From Onchidella celtica (Eukaryota; Mollusca; Gastropoda; Systellommatophora; Onchidiidae): a DNA stretch of 64,000 bases. The position numbers were made by a program, and so were the translations under genes. The notes under the pieces are model-generated. The model was not told where the DNA came from. It searched no databases and saw only the letters and a program-made list of their open reading frames with translations. Position 1 is the first letter of the stretch, and each line of letters starts with the position of its first letter. The stretch is from the NCBI GenBank assembly GCA_963931925.1, contig OZ007575.1:35927350-35991349 (forward strand), in the 5' to 3' direction. Below, in pieces: positions 47,224-61,500 of the stretch.

Positions 47224-49246
47224 ATGACACTTAATTTTATAAGGTTTTATGAAAATCTTAAGTTCGTACAAGGGATAGGGGAGGAAGTTGAGGCCAAGTG
47301 TTTGAAAAGTATACAAGGGGTGGAGGGTTGAAAATTCCCGGAATCGAACATACGCACTTTATGGATGGGCCCCTCGGTAAGAAACTGGCAGAAATACAAA
47401 AAACAAACAAGCAAACAAAACACAAAGCAAATGTGATCAAACCCTCTATCTCGGGTCACTCTTCTGCACTTGATCAGTTGTTTTCTCACTCTTGTAAAAT
47501 TGGCCTCTCTGGGCTTTGACGGTTTGTGCCCGAAACCATTGATAAAAGTGGCCGTTGTTATAAATACTTACGCATCCCAAGTGTTTTGCGCTAGGGGCGC
47601 GTACGTATACGTGCTATCCCTAACCCCGTCCTTATACTCAACCCTAAATCTTATCGAATCCCTAACCCTGTCTCCTGCCCTTTCAACAACAACCACAAAA
47701 ACAGGAGGAAAACAAAAAGAAAATCTGAAAGAATAATTAATCATAATTAAATGAGGGGGAGGAGCTCTCCAGCTCTGGAGTCACCAATGTCGTTAAAATA
47801 ATTATGTCCCACTAGCGCAAAAAACTTGGGGCACCTGTGTACTTGTATCAACATTTTTGGGGGAAAATAAATGCCACTGACAAATTTGACACACATCAAA
47901 CAATCTTATCCACATTGTGTGCGTGTACCGATAAAGCAAAGGCGGTAGAGAATAACCAGTGGCACTTTATAATGTCCATTTTGCAAAACCCAGTGATTAC
48001 TCCATGCAGGTCTGTCACTTTTCAGGCTGAGTTTTTTTATTGTCGTGGAATTCGGTTTTTTTTTTTTTGGGGGGGGGGGGGGGGAGGGGTGCCAAGCAAA
48101 ATTCTTTCTCTTATTTAGATTTTCGGTCTGCAACAGTCAAAAGTTTTAATTCATCTGGCCACACATTGCAATAATTTCTATTTGCCAGTACTGAAAAATA
48201 AGCAAGTGCAGACATAATATACAGGTAATGTAGTATGCCTATACCCTGTCTTCTTTTTCACTGTTATTTATATACACTGTTTTAAAGTATGCATATAGTG
48301 GAAGTTTTGTCTTTGCCGAATTTTTAAAAATCGCATATGATGACACTGTTGGTCCCACTTTCAAATATGCATGCACTTAAGATTTTATTTTGAAGGCCCA
48401 AGGCAGTTCTGTCAATGTTTTCTCCTAGCCAAATGCAAGTGTGACCTCCAGGCTGATCAAGCCTTTTCAAAATGGCTATCTATATCCAGTCATGATCATA
48501 TATGTATATGTCATATTGGCCACTTGTTACAAACACAACTACATTTTTACATGCGATTGTGTCACAACCACACACGTAAATTCACTTATTTCTCTATTTC
48601 TTTTGTCATAATACATGTAATCCAGCTGCAACATTATCCATACTGGGCTATGCCGTAAATGTGCTTTCCACCCATCTACATTAATATACAAATGTTTTTT
48701 GAGTCATGTTTTGAGTCATGATACATGTACTCGTGTTTAATGGCATTTAAAATGGCATTATGTTAATCCATGCAATAGCATTGTCCATTCTTTAACAGTC
48801 AGATATAATATGTCATTCATGACATGTTGCACAAAATACGAATGTAGCCTAAATCTTTGTACCGTCTCGTACGAATGAAAATTAGTGGCTTATAATTAAT
48901 TATGTCATGTAAACAGTTGTATGTATGGTCGTTCGTTGCAGGTACTGGCGTATCGATGATTTGGGTGGTTTTGAGATATGACTACCTTATCATTTGCTCG
49001 TGGAGAAGTCTATATCCTCATAAAGTGACGAATCAATATCTTTAATCATTTTGAAGTTATTGGGAAAAAGACGTTTTTGCCACATCTAAGAATGACAAAA
49101 GTGACTAAAACGTTGAAAAGCTCTTCTGTAGAATGACAAAATTGTTACATGGAATACACCAGCACACGAGATGGACGACAGTAAAATGCAGTGTGCGTGT
49201 TTTCTGTGATGTGTCCTGAGTGCTTAAAACAGTCTTCATTTGCCAC
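47224..49246. other. Intergenic sequence between POLD1 and GABBR2-like genes
   Basis: No gene or convincing repeat family is seen. There is a T-then-G run at 48058-48085 and a few CCCTAA words at 47613-47672. Confidence 0.4.
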
Positions 49247-49427
49247 ATCAGCTATCCGTGTTTTCGTGTGTACGGGAATGGCAACGGAAACATAAAAAAT
49301 CCATCAAATAGTTAAAAAAAAAGAATGTTTCCGTGTGTACGGAAACGGCTGTGTGCGCGTGAAAACGTTATTTCTATCCCACTACTTGAAGGGTTTTTAC
49401 CGTTTCTGTACACATGAAAACACAGCT
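49247..49427. mobile_element. Palindromic MITE family P, copy B
   Basis: GTGTTTTCGTGTGTACGG at the left mirrors CTGTACACATGAAAACACAG at the right, with an internal GTACGGAAACGG. It lies about 140 bp downstream of the receptor stop codon, so probably in its 3' UTR. Confidence 0.75.
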
Positions 49428-49568
49428 TTAGTTATCCACCTAGTCAGCTGGTAACAGTAGAACAATAGGCCTACTACTGCTATTTAATATCTGTGACTTC
49501 TTGCCCTGTGCTCTTTGGGTGACCGAGACACACTGACAGCCACCCTGACACACATTCTGACGTCTACA

Positions 49569-52500
49569 TTACGTCTCTGACTCTCCACACTCCCTCTCCT
49601 CCTCTGGCGCTGTCCCATTGGGCGATGTCGGTGTCGGCGTCGGTGTCGGTGTCGACTTGAAGACAATGTAGTCCTGGCCAATTTTATGGAAGTTCAACTG
49701 GTTGTTACTTTCTTTTAGCAGAGAACTTTTCAGTTTTGTGATAGCTTTCATTTCCTGAAAGAAAAACACCTTATGTATAAAATCACCGGAAATCGTAATT
49801 TTAGAATGAAACAAAAACGGATGAAATGTCGACTTTGCGTATGTGCCAAATTCTGCCTGTTTTTTTGGGTTGTTTTGAGAAAAGCTGAAAGAACTGCTTG
49901 GTCACGATGAATATTTATACTTTGATCCCTTTGATGTCAGTTGTTTAACATATTACTGTGGGGACAGTTGTTGTGTTTTTTTTTGTGTGTTTTTTTTGGG
50001 GGGGGGTGGTGCGTTCACCAGACAGTTTTTGGGTTTGATGTAATGAAGAATATGAAAGACCAGTTTAGTTCGGCCCAAGCTTGATATTGTAACGATATGG
50101 CGCGCATCCGTGGTACCCACGGACTAACGAATAACCAGACCTACCAATCGGACTTCTCCACAAAGCTCGGAGTGCCATTTTGTTTAATCTGAAGTTCGGG
50201 TGTTTACCAGAGACAGACTAAAGACAGGCTGTGGGTGTTTTTATAAGATAAGATATAAGAGAGACAAGATATGACTTTATTATCCTGTTTTCAGAAAATT
50301 TGTTGTCACAGCGACAGTAAGTGTACAAATACAATATCTAAGACCTACAGGTCTTTAACGCACACCGCACACACGCACATTGCTCACACAGCATTACCAA
50401 CAAGTACATGTAAGAACATTGCTCACACACACCTACTGTAAGAACAATCCAGTTTACATCGTCAACCGATGATCTGAATTTGCTCAATCCGGTATTATAA
50501 AAATATGGGGGTCTCCCGTTGACAAGGTTTTTAAAAAAATATTTCGCGATCTTAGATCTTGTTTATTCCATCTTTATTTGCTGAAAAACTGGAGATCTTT
50601 TACTATGTATTAGAGGTATAACAAATGTACACTATATGACACTAGTTTAAAATGCGTTATGGCACCTTTCAAGCTGTTTCACAGTTACGATTTATTCCAA
50701 CTCAAAAACGCAAACGTCTAACACCGACTTTCTCAGCTGTGCAAAAAGTGGAGTTGGAGCAAGTGAGAACTAAGCCCAAGATGTGTGTTGTTTAGCGTCC
50801 TTGGTAACAACTATACGTCAGGCAAAACAAAATGGAGGAGGTGAACACTTTTATTGTGGTGTCACAATATGATATTGGTAGGTCTGGTTGTCTGTTAGGC
50901 TGTGATGGTGCCTGGGTCACCTATGTTTTTGTACTTACTTCGGCCAGTTTCATGTTCAGACGCTTGACCTCATCCTGCAGTTGCTGCTCTTGCTCCTGCT
51001 TCTTCTCTTTGTCAACATCGTTTATGTCGCGTGTCACAAGAGTCTCAGTAGAGTTGGCAATGAAGGACAGCTTGTCTACTGACAAAACGTATTTAAGAAA
51101 AAATTGATAATCACAAGTGAACCATAATGAAGCTGCCCAGTCCCAACTTTCGTCACTTGGTATACATATTTATCACATGATATGGAAAGAATCCACATAA
51201 ACTGCATTTGAGGAAAAGGCTGGTATTCAATGACCATATAGTTAGACTATATAACAGAACTTAAGACGACAGTATGTTATCTTTAATGAAATTGTCTTCT
51301 AATTATTTAATTTATGATGGCGATTTTCCAAAATCCCAAGAATTCAGTATAAAAAATCCCCAGATCCCCCCCCCCCCAAGAAAAAAACCCATTAAAAATT
51401 GACAGTTTCGTTATACATTGAGTATAAAATCAGCAATTTCAGTGATTAGCTAACAGATGAAGCAAAAGATTCTCTCATACAGGCATTCTCAAACTGCCTC
51501 TTGGCACATACAGCTGTATTGATCTTCTTCGTCGCAAATGGCATTGTGGGTGGAAGGGTAATTTCCTGAGTTTTAAAATGAAATAATAACAAATACACAA
51601 AAACAAAACTAACAAACAAACAAACAACACACACACACACAAAACAACCAAAATAATAAAAAAAATGCCAAGATCCCAAGATAAACCTAAAATCCCAAGA
51701 TCTTGGGAAAAATCCCAAGACCCGACAACATTACTCTCCATAATCTCACTGTAGAAAATACAGTTGTGCTTCTATAAAGTGTTTTCACGTCCTGGGGTAC
51801 TTTCATACATTCAAAGATAGTGTCTTTGACCTAAAAAAATGCCATTTTACAATCCAAGTCTAACCAAACACAAGCCAGTTCAGCTTTGGTGGTTGAATTT
51901 GATGCGGTTTGATTCGGCGTCTCGGGAGATTGCCTTGACTGGATGCAGAGCCTTTAAGACATCATTCATGAATATAATAATACAGTGGAACTTTGTTACA
52001 ACGAGATGTAATGCTCTGCTCTAAATTCTCGCTATATCCAAGGTTTCGCTATACCAGTAAAGAGAGCAAAGAACAAGGCCAGGAGTATGTTTTCTTTTTT
52101 CTTTTTGCATAGTCGCCTTCCCTGATAACGTGTCATATATCGCAGATAAATTAACACAAAAACCATTAACGATTTGATTGCATATGATAATTAGCCCCCC
52201 CCCCCCCCCCCAGTTTTTAAAACATTGCATTTGCGTTTCACTAACAAGCAACTATTGAAGCTAATACCTGTAAATACACCACTGGCACTGTTGTTTTCTT
52301 CCAACAAATTCAGTTTACTGGAGATGCTTCTCTTGTCCCCATTACTGGGAGTTGGCAGCTGAAGCAATTCTTTGTGATTGTTGCTCAGTTCAGTTTTAGT
52401 AATTCCTTGCTGCGTGTTTAGTGACGTCACAAAACGGCGATCCGTGACATGATTTCTCAGACGAACCTGTTAGATAAATCAAAATTCGACACCGATAATA

Positions 52501-55500
52501 TGAGGCTTATTATAAATTATTGAAGAACATGGTAAGATATTTAGTTTTGAATAGAAAACCCGGTGACCCGTTGGATCATTCTAATAGAGACAGCATTTTT
52601 TAAAAATTTTGTATGGGTTCGAACATTCATTCCAACATGCAAAAAGAACAATGTTCTAAGACTATAAGTCCAAGAGTAAAGTATTCAGTTTGGTGGCTGG
52701 GATAGTCTAATGGCACTCATTGTTTTTGTTTTTTTTGCAGTGGCTAGAGCTACAAGAATTCGTCATGCTATACAAAAGCGGCAATGTCAAAGACTGTGGA
52801 AATTATAGAACCATCGACCTCATCAGTCACACCAGCAAAATCTTGCTCATCACCATACTCAACAGAATGAAATCTAAGGTAGAAGAGGAACTATCAGAAT
52901 GTCAAGCTGGTTACAGGACCAACAGAGGAACCGCTGACATGCTCTTCATACTACAAATAATGATTGAACAAATAAGAAGCAATGGAAACGAAGCCTTCAT
53001 CACGTTCATAGACTACAGCAAAGCGTTCGACAGCGTTAGGCACCATCACCTGTTCGATATAATGATTAAGATGGGATTCCCGAAACACCTTGTGATCCTC
53101 ATCGCTGCACTATACCACGAACAAAAGGCAACGATTAGATGGAACAATGAGAACTGTCCATATTTCAACATCGAGAAAGGAGTCAGACAGGGTTGCATAC
53201 TTTCACCTCATCTTTTCAATATTTATACTGAGCAGATCATGAGAAACGCAGACATAGAAGATATGGGAATAAAGATCGGAGGCCGAAACATCACAAACCT
53301 TCGCTACGCTGATGACACAGCTCTTTTGTCAGATAACATCACCAGTATGAAAAGAGTGTTGCACAGAGTGGATGAAGCGGGCAAGACAGCAGGCCTACAC
53401 CTAAATGCTAAGAAAACGAAAGCCATGCATACTGGAACAGGGCACCATGAACACCAGGAGATACTAGTAAACAAAACAGCACTAGAAAAAGTGACTGATT
53501 TCAAATACCTAGGATCACATAAATCGCAAGATGGAAGCTGCTCAAAGGACATAAAAACAAGGATAGGAATGGCAAAACACAAAATGGTTCAACTAAACAA
53601 CATTTGGAAGGATAGAGGCACACCAACGGACCTCAAAGTGAACATACTTAAGTGCTTGATCTGGCCAGTCCTACTATATGGTTGTGAAGCCTGGACACTC
53701 AAAAAGGCAGACATAACAAGATTGGAGGCAGCTGAAATGTGGCTTTACAGAAGGCTACTCAGAATAAGTTGGACAGAAAGGAGAACAAATACAAGCATCT
53801 TAGAACAGCTTGGCACCACCAGAAGAATAACACCTGAAATAAATAAAAGAAGACTTGCATACATCGGCCACGCGGCCCGAAACAAAAGCACGGCCCTTAT
53901 GATATCAATCCTTCAAGGAAAGACAGAAACAAAGAGAAAACAAGGAAGACCACCCATTACATATCACGATAACATCAAGAAAGTCAGCCAGCTGGAAATA
54001 AGTGAACTAACTAGGAAAGCTAAGGACAGGATTGGGTGGAGGAGATTTTGTCGTGACATCCACTGTAGCAGCTAACATCGATGACGATGAAGCCGACAGG
54101 TGACAGGTGAGGAGAGCTAAACTGTAGTTTCTCAAGGCTCATTAATGATGGGAAACGACCAACGGATAACACTTTCTCGAATCGACTGGTCCCATCGAAT
54201 ATCTGCAGCAAAGGAAGAGATTATATAGGAAGGGAGGGGGTGTTGGTAAACGACATATTACATCAATAATTATTGTTTAAAATGCATCATTTCAAGCAGA
54301 GAGGAATTTGCATAAAAAGTTTGGTTAGCGACAGGTGCAGCGATGGCTGAGTATTGGAGGGTACAGACAAGACACAAACAGAATGAGAACTTTAATAAGT
54401 AATAGTAGTGCAGGGCAGCGACTTGCTTTTGAGTGATGAGGATTTTTGGATCATCCACTTCCAAATACCTGGATATCCAAATTATGATACACATTTTAAA
54501 CCAGTTAGGTAAATCAAGTCTCAATGCGCTTCGAGGAGAGAACAGGGTTGTAGCACCCGAGTTGGCCGACTTCAAAGAGGCTTCGGTGAGTTAATTCATT
54601 CTTTTTTATTGGGGGTTGGGGGGGGGGGGGCTCCTTTTGAGGCACATACAACTTTGTTAGCGTCCCTGCACTTTGATGGGAGGGGGATGCGAAAAAGCGG
54701 GAGGGGATTTTTTGATTGGAGAAGACAGCAATTTTCGTAGAGTTAATAATGTATTACTCATATTGTTGGCAATAAAACACACACACACACACGCTTCCAG
54801 ATCCGCTGGGCTGTTGAGAAAGTGGTGACGATTTTTCTCCAATGAGTGAATTTAATGCCAAGCTGTGCTTTCAAGTATGCGGGACGCGGAAGCCTCAAAA
54901 ATCCATCAAGTAGTAAAAAGGAAAGATTCTTTTCATGTGTACGGCGTTTCGGCACCATGAAAACATTCTTCCTATTTCTATTGCTTGAAAGGTTTTTGAC
55001 ATTTCCTTTGCCGTTTCCATTTCCGTACACATGAAAACCCAGCATTAGGAGTCAGACATGGCATGGGTAGACTATAAACTGAGCAGTACCTGTGGACAAA
55101 TTCCAGGACGAGAAACTACTATTGGTAATCCATGTGTTTTTTTTACTATGATCTGATAACCTACCTTTGGAATGAAGAGAATGCAGAGGACGAGTGATGT
55201 ACAGAGGCTAACAAAAAGTCCAACAAGGAGAAAGGTCAAGGTCGTTTTCTCTTCACCCAGCACATGTGTGACTGGCACCACAAAGGCGCAGACAATGGCT
55301 ATGTTGTAGATGCAGAAACCTATCAGCTGATCACAAGAAGAAAAAAAAAGAGAAATGATGATGCATTCAGACTTAACCCTGTTGTGTCTTGACATAGATT
55401 CCCTCAGTCAGGAAGTCTGAATCATGCAAATCTAATCATAAAAAGGTCAAATGAATGTAGAAATACATAATCACATTGGGAGGAGTTCCATTCGAGTCAT

Positions 55501-58500
55501 ACAACAGGGATACTACAAGGACGCGATTTTAGGAACGCCCTTGAGCTGGGGTCACAGGAGGGGCGCCCTCTGGCGAGTTAATATTCTAAATGGATGTTTT
55601 TTACAGTAAATGCACGGCCTGGCGATTAACAATCGGAATATTAAAATACACGTATATGCCCAACTTAAGTTGTGTAATTCATAAGGTAACCCTTCACAAA
55701 TATTTCTCACGAAAAAAAAAAGTCATTTCTTGATAAATCAGAGAGTATTCCAAAATGTTCTAAATGAGAATGTTCTGTACTAGATAAAGTATTTCAAACG
55801 AAGAACATTTGGCTCACTGGGGGTTCCATACTACGTTGATTGTCCTTTTCTCATCCACCAAAACGTTGTTTGTAACTTTCTCATCACAGCCTTTTGAATT
55901 ACATTGAAAAGACTTTCAGATGAATTACGGCAATAGAGCTTTATGCCAGGAATGTCCATTAATCATAGTATAACATGTACGGCATGTGTTGGGTAATAAA
56001 AAAGAAAAATGGCAGGTTTCATTGCCAGAAAGTGCCAGACTATGTGAAAAGGAAGACTATCATTGGTCCTTACAAATTAGAATAGACCTACATCAGTTCC
56101 GTGTTCTAAATTAGAATGTTCTGTACTAGATAAAGTATTTCAAATGACACTCAGTAACACTAGGTCACTGTATGGCTTCTAGTATGTCTACATGTTTTCA
56201 GGAATGCGGGAAAGAAGTAAGATAAGTACATGTGTCATGCATTTATTGCTGGAATTTCAGGAGCTTAGCACCAAGGGCCAGTATAGTGCAGTTTAAGGCT
56301 CTAGAAATGTAGAATTTGGAAGTGAATAATATATACGTATTCATAGTGGTGGATTCTGGTCCTTTCTGTATTTATGATGATAAGGAGATATGTGTTTTGC
56401 GTGTTTTCAGGTGTCTGTACATATACTAATATGCATCACGGGATCTGGCAAGCACATAATGATTGTGTTTAGCAACCAATATCTTGCAGTACAACCTTTG
56501 AGTCATTGAGTGCTGGGATGTTGACCATCCTTGTTTCCCAAGCTAGAAAAGCCCCGAAGGCCAAGAGCATTCCTTTGTAGATGTATTCTGCCATGTACCA
56601 GTAGATCTGGAAATACAACGGATCAGTAGTAACCGAAGGGTCCTTGCCCAGAGGCCGATTGTAATAACATAACTACATGGATAGTAAAGACGCCATACGA
56701 TACAACAAAGCAAACTATTATTAGACACTGTATATCTAGACTCCTATTACTGATGTGCTTCTGCGGGATTTTACGGTAAGTATCGTGCACATAGAGACAA
56801 TGAACACATCAAGTCAGTGGACGCAATTAGCTGTGAAAATAACTATCTAAATATGTGGTGAATTTTAATTAATTTACTTGACGTATACTTCATTTACATA
56901 CATGTATGTAGTTGAAATATAATTAGTACACGCTTCATTTAATTGAAATATAGTAGTTTCTCTCACGAATGTATTCTATTCGAAGTAGTAGTGTACGGTA
57001 CCTCGTATTCGTGAGCACATCCCTTGTAAGTGTAGGTCACCAACACATTATCCTCTACCGACTCACTCTGAAAACAGATGAAAGTCAATATTTGACTGAC
57101 AACAACGCATAATATTACTTACTTGTCTAGACATAATATATCCATCAATCCATCCGTCTGTCCTTCAATCCATCCATCCATCTATCCGTCCATCCATCCA
57201 TCCATCCATCCATCCATCCATCCATCCATCCATCCATCCATCCATCCATCCATCCATCCATCCATCCATCCATCCATCCATCCATCCATCCATACACCCA
57301 CCCACCCGTCCATCCATCCACCCACCCATCCATCCATCCATCCATCCATCCATCCATCCATCCATCCATCCATCCACCCATACCCACACCCCGTTTTCAG
57401 ACATGATACGAAACTATAAATCATGGTCGTTCTCTGTAAATTCAAACTTCAGCCATGCTTCAAAAGACGAAAGATTGTGAATCTACGTAGCTTTAATCTA
57501 AAGCATTGGGCAGATGATTTGAGTTCAAAAGTTAACAGGGTTTGAAATGAGGCCTACTTCAGTACCTTTGGAGGCAAACTGTATTGCTTCTTATCCAGTG
57601 GATAGATAGCTGTCCAGGGTATGAGAATGACCATGTCTATCAGGACCAGAATCGCCACATGAGTTAGTAACAAGGGATCTTTGATAACCTAGGGATAGAG
57701 TAAATATGTATCAGAGCACGTCAGTGGCGTGTAAGATAAGACAAGATAAGGCAAGATAAGATAAGAATCACTTTATTATCCTAAGATGAAATTATGTTTC
57801 ACAGAGCTTTTAAGAGGACATAAGTGGTACATACATCGTACACATTATTACATAAACATATATCGCAACTCAATAAACTCAATAACAGGTACACTTGAAG
57901 TGACATGGAAAGAAATCTTAGTGAAATATGGCACACATCTAGCTATAATGTCTTGTTGAGACGAATTGAGGAGGGCAAACATGATTTGTGTCTTTCTCTG
58001 TTTGCTCTGGTGTGCATTATTCTGTTGCTTGTGGTGATCTAGAAATTTGATGAAACAGGAGATGGTGAGTGACGTTTAAGATGGATATGAATTTCTTCAC
58101 ACAAGCATTTGGGTACATCTTACTATTATTGAGCTAGAGGGTGAACCTGTAAGCAGCTAAAACTTCGCGACTACGCCATCAAAAATGATGAAACTTGGCA
58201 TACTGCATCAATTTTTGACGAAGAGTTACGCGGACACATTCATTTTGAACAAAAATCAGTCTTTACTTATATTAAGTTGTTTTTTTTTAGCCGCAAAAAT
58301 AGAGACGCATTTTCATCAGATAGAATCAAAAAGCATGACCGGAAATTTTGTCCTTGGCCTTTCTTTACACATTGGTGGTCTAAAACCAACGAATCACATC
58401 CGTATATTTCTACGTAATGTTGTTGTGTAACAGTAAGTTCTATTAGTCATTGCATGGAATCTAAATGCTGTTTTAATGTAGCCTAGATCTTGATATACGA

Positions 58501-61500
58501 TTGGGTTTGGTACATGGAAAATTTGCAAGATTTATCTTGCGCAGGTCGGCTAGTATGGTCAAAAACTGGAAAGTGCCGTGTCTGTCATACTGCAGGTTTT
58601 CTTTATGTGTTGTTTTTTTTTGGGGTTAAGATTAAGGTGGTAATGTGGAGATGGTGTATTAACCGTGATGTGGTGTGGTTGTGGTGTTGATGATGGTGGT
58701 GAGACATGATGGTGGTGATGGTGATGTGGTGGCTGTGACGTGGTGTGATAATGGTGATGTTTGTGATATGGTAGCCGTGATGTGATGTGGTGTATTGGTG
58801 GTGACGATGTGGTACATGTAACTGTGATGTGGTGTGATGATGGTAAAGGAAATGAAACACCCCAGACAACGGCCATCAGAACACCCGAAAAGACCATACA
58901 CACACACACATACATACGCCGATTTTAAGTCTGCTGTTAATAAATTCATTAAATCGAGATGGCAGGAAAAATGGATTTGAACAAATAACAAATAAACTAC
59001 ACTTTGTCCGAGATCAACTTTGACAGTGGGCTCATACCTCTCAACGAAATCATAGAGATGAAACTTTACTGTCCTCGGGTAGAAAACCACGTTTGCGCTT
59101 TAGCTTTTAAACTGTTTGAATTTTTTCTGTTGTTTGACACAAATCGAGTCCGTTCAATATAAGGTTGGGTCTCTTCATGAGAAAGAGCACAGAAATGCAA
59201 AAGAAGAAATGACAAACTCCCTCCCAACCCCCCCCCCCCACCCCCACCCCCCCACACACACAAAGTGAAACAGGGAAGAACGCACAAGACGTGAAGAGAG
59301 GAATTCAAGCAATTTCACCTTTCTTTTCATTTCTTTATTCCTGAAGAGAGCGTGCACTCGCCATGTCTTGGAGAAGAGGGCACCAAATGACAAGGTAAAT
59401 CCTATACATGCAAGCCAGGTCCTTACCTGTGGATGGGTCATGTTTTGTGTTTTGGGTTGGGGGGAGAGAAAATGGAAAGACAAGAAAGATGAGTTTCATT
59501 TTAATCGATAGTTGAAATAATTAATTCAACAACAACATTGAAAATCAGGCCTAAGCTGAGTTCTCAAGTGTATGGAAACGGAAACGGCAAAAAATCCATC
59601 ATATAGTAAAAAGAAAGAGTGTTTCCATGTGTACGGAAACGGCATACGGAAATATTCTTCCTAATTCACTATTTGAACGGTTTTTGGCGTTTTGGCTTAA
59701 CGCTGGGTTTTCATGTGAACGGAAATGGAAACGTCAAAACCTTTCAAGTAATGACATAGGAGGAATATTTTCATTTGTAAGGGAACGCCGTTTCCGCACA
59801 AATGGAAGCACTCTTTCCGTTGTCGGTGCCGTTTCCGAACACATAAAAACACAGCTTTATTAGTAAATTTTGCACGCCTGAACATAAGAAACAGAAAACA
59901 CCATCCAAGGAGAGGAGAAAGAAAACAAAGACGACCCTACACAGAAAACACACCAAACACAATAAATGACTAGCTGGACGCCAAAAGCCCTCAACGGCCT
60001 CGAAAAGAAAGCGTGACTGATGTCTCATATTTCTTTTTCGAAAGTGTAGGATTCTATAAAAATGGAACGTAGGCTGTTTATCTAATCAAACAAATCAAAT
60101 AGTTCTTGCATAATGCACTTAAAGACTTGAAATGTCGAGACCTCATAATGGTCATTCACGGCTCTATGGGTCGTATGCTCGTGTGTTTTCTTTTGGGAAT
60201 GGAGAAGAAGAACTTGATTGTGGTAATTGGTGTAGTTAACCAATCCTTATCAAACAAACTCAAGTATTCTTCTTCCTTTTCCTTCTTTTTATATTTTTAA
60301 AAATATGTTTTTACATGCAAATCAGCCTAGGTATTGCGACCTTCGTTCTTATTTGTTCTATTTCCATTTTCTGAAGAAACAACAACAACAACAACAACTG
60401 GGGACCTTTTAATCAAATACTATGTAGAAGAGGTATAACAGATGCACACTTTGACACTTGTTTAAAAGGCTTTAGGCACTTATCAAGCACAGTTCCCATT
60501 TATTCCAACTCCTTATCATAATATTAACGCCGCAGACGCTTAACGTCGAATTTCTCAGCTGTGCAAAAAGTGGAGTTGGAACAAATAAGAACTGACGTCG
60601 CAGAATGGTCCCCGGCATCGAACATCTGCGTAATATCTAATAATAATCGTTCTCATTTAACATTCAGTTTTCTGGTATTCCTCCGTCTCCGCAGGGCTTC
60701 GCTGACACATTATGCTGTTGTCCTTGTTGCTATTGTTGATTTGTGCCCTATCGTAACTTTGAACCCAACTTACTGCGACTCACATTTCATGTACGTCAAT
60801 GAAAACTGATCACCAGGCTTACAAGCACGTGTATTTTCAGCCACCGCTATCTCTTCGAAAGCAAAATAAAAGAATGAATTTCCGCCAGAGAACAAATCAA
60901 CAAGTGCTAAAACTGACAACGACAATATCTCAGGAGCAAGAATAAACATAACAAGGATGAATAGCTGTACAGAACAAAATTTTGAAGAGACAGGAAGTGA
61001 GCACGACAGGTAATAATGAAAAAATCGCCAAAAGGCAAGAGCAGAAAGACGCACGGTCGTCGCGCATGTTCTTTAAACCTACACCTAGAGACTACAGCAG
61101 TAAATCACACAGTTGGCAAACGTGCACGACATTGCCGTGTTACGCACAAAGACGGTATCTAGATCAAATTCGCTTTTAAACATCCTTTCATGGAAAAATT
61201 TGCTTTACTTTTCTTCCTGGGTTATACCAAAGATATTGGATACAATAAGATGAGACAGCCACCTAGCGGTGCTTGCGCTGAAGTCATGAACGATGCCGTA
61301 TTCTACATACCCAATACAGGGAAAAGATTGAATTTTGTCGTTGTAGATTTTGATTGAAGTCTCTGACTTTGTAATCATAACTTCAATCCCTGAAGAAAAA
61401 CTCGGGGGGGGGGGGGAGGTGGCGAGGAGGTGGTAGTCGCGTTAGCATGGTAACAAATCCGATCCAATAACTAAAAAAGAATCAGGGCACACAGTGCATC

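Noticed and set aside
47613-47672. Telomere-like CCCTAA words
   Set aside because: Only a few scattered units are present, not an array, so an interstitial telomere is not supported.
57123-57445. Several ORFs of repeated HPSI or MDGW residues on both strands
   Set aside because: They are translations of a (CATC)n microsatellite, which is open in every frame.
58559-59090. Histidine- and threonine-rich minus-strand ORFs up to 143 codons
   Set aside because: They translate a GT-rich minisatellite plus flanking sequence; no homology-like motif or splice pattern supports them.
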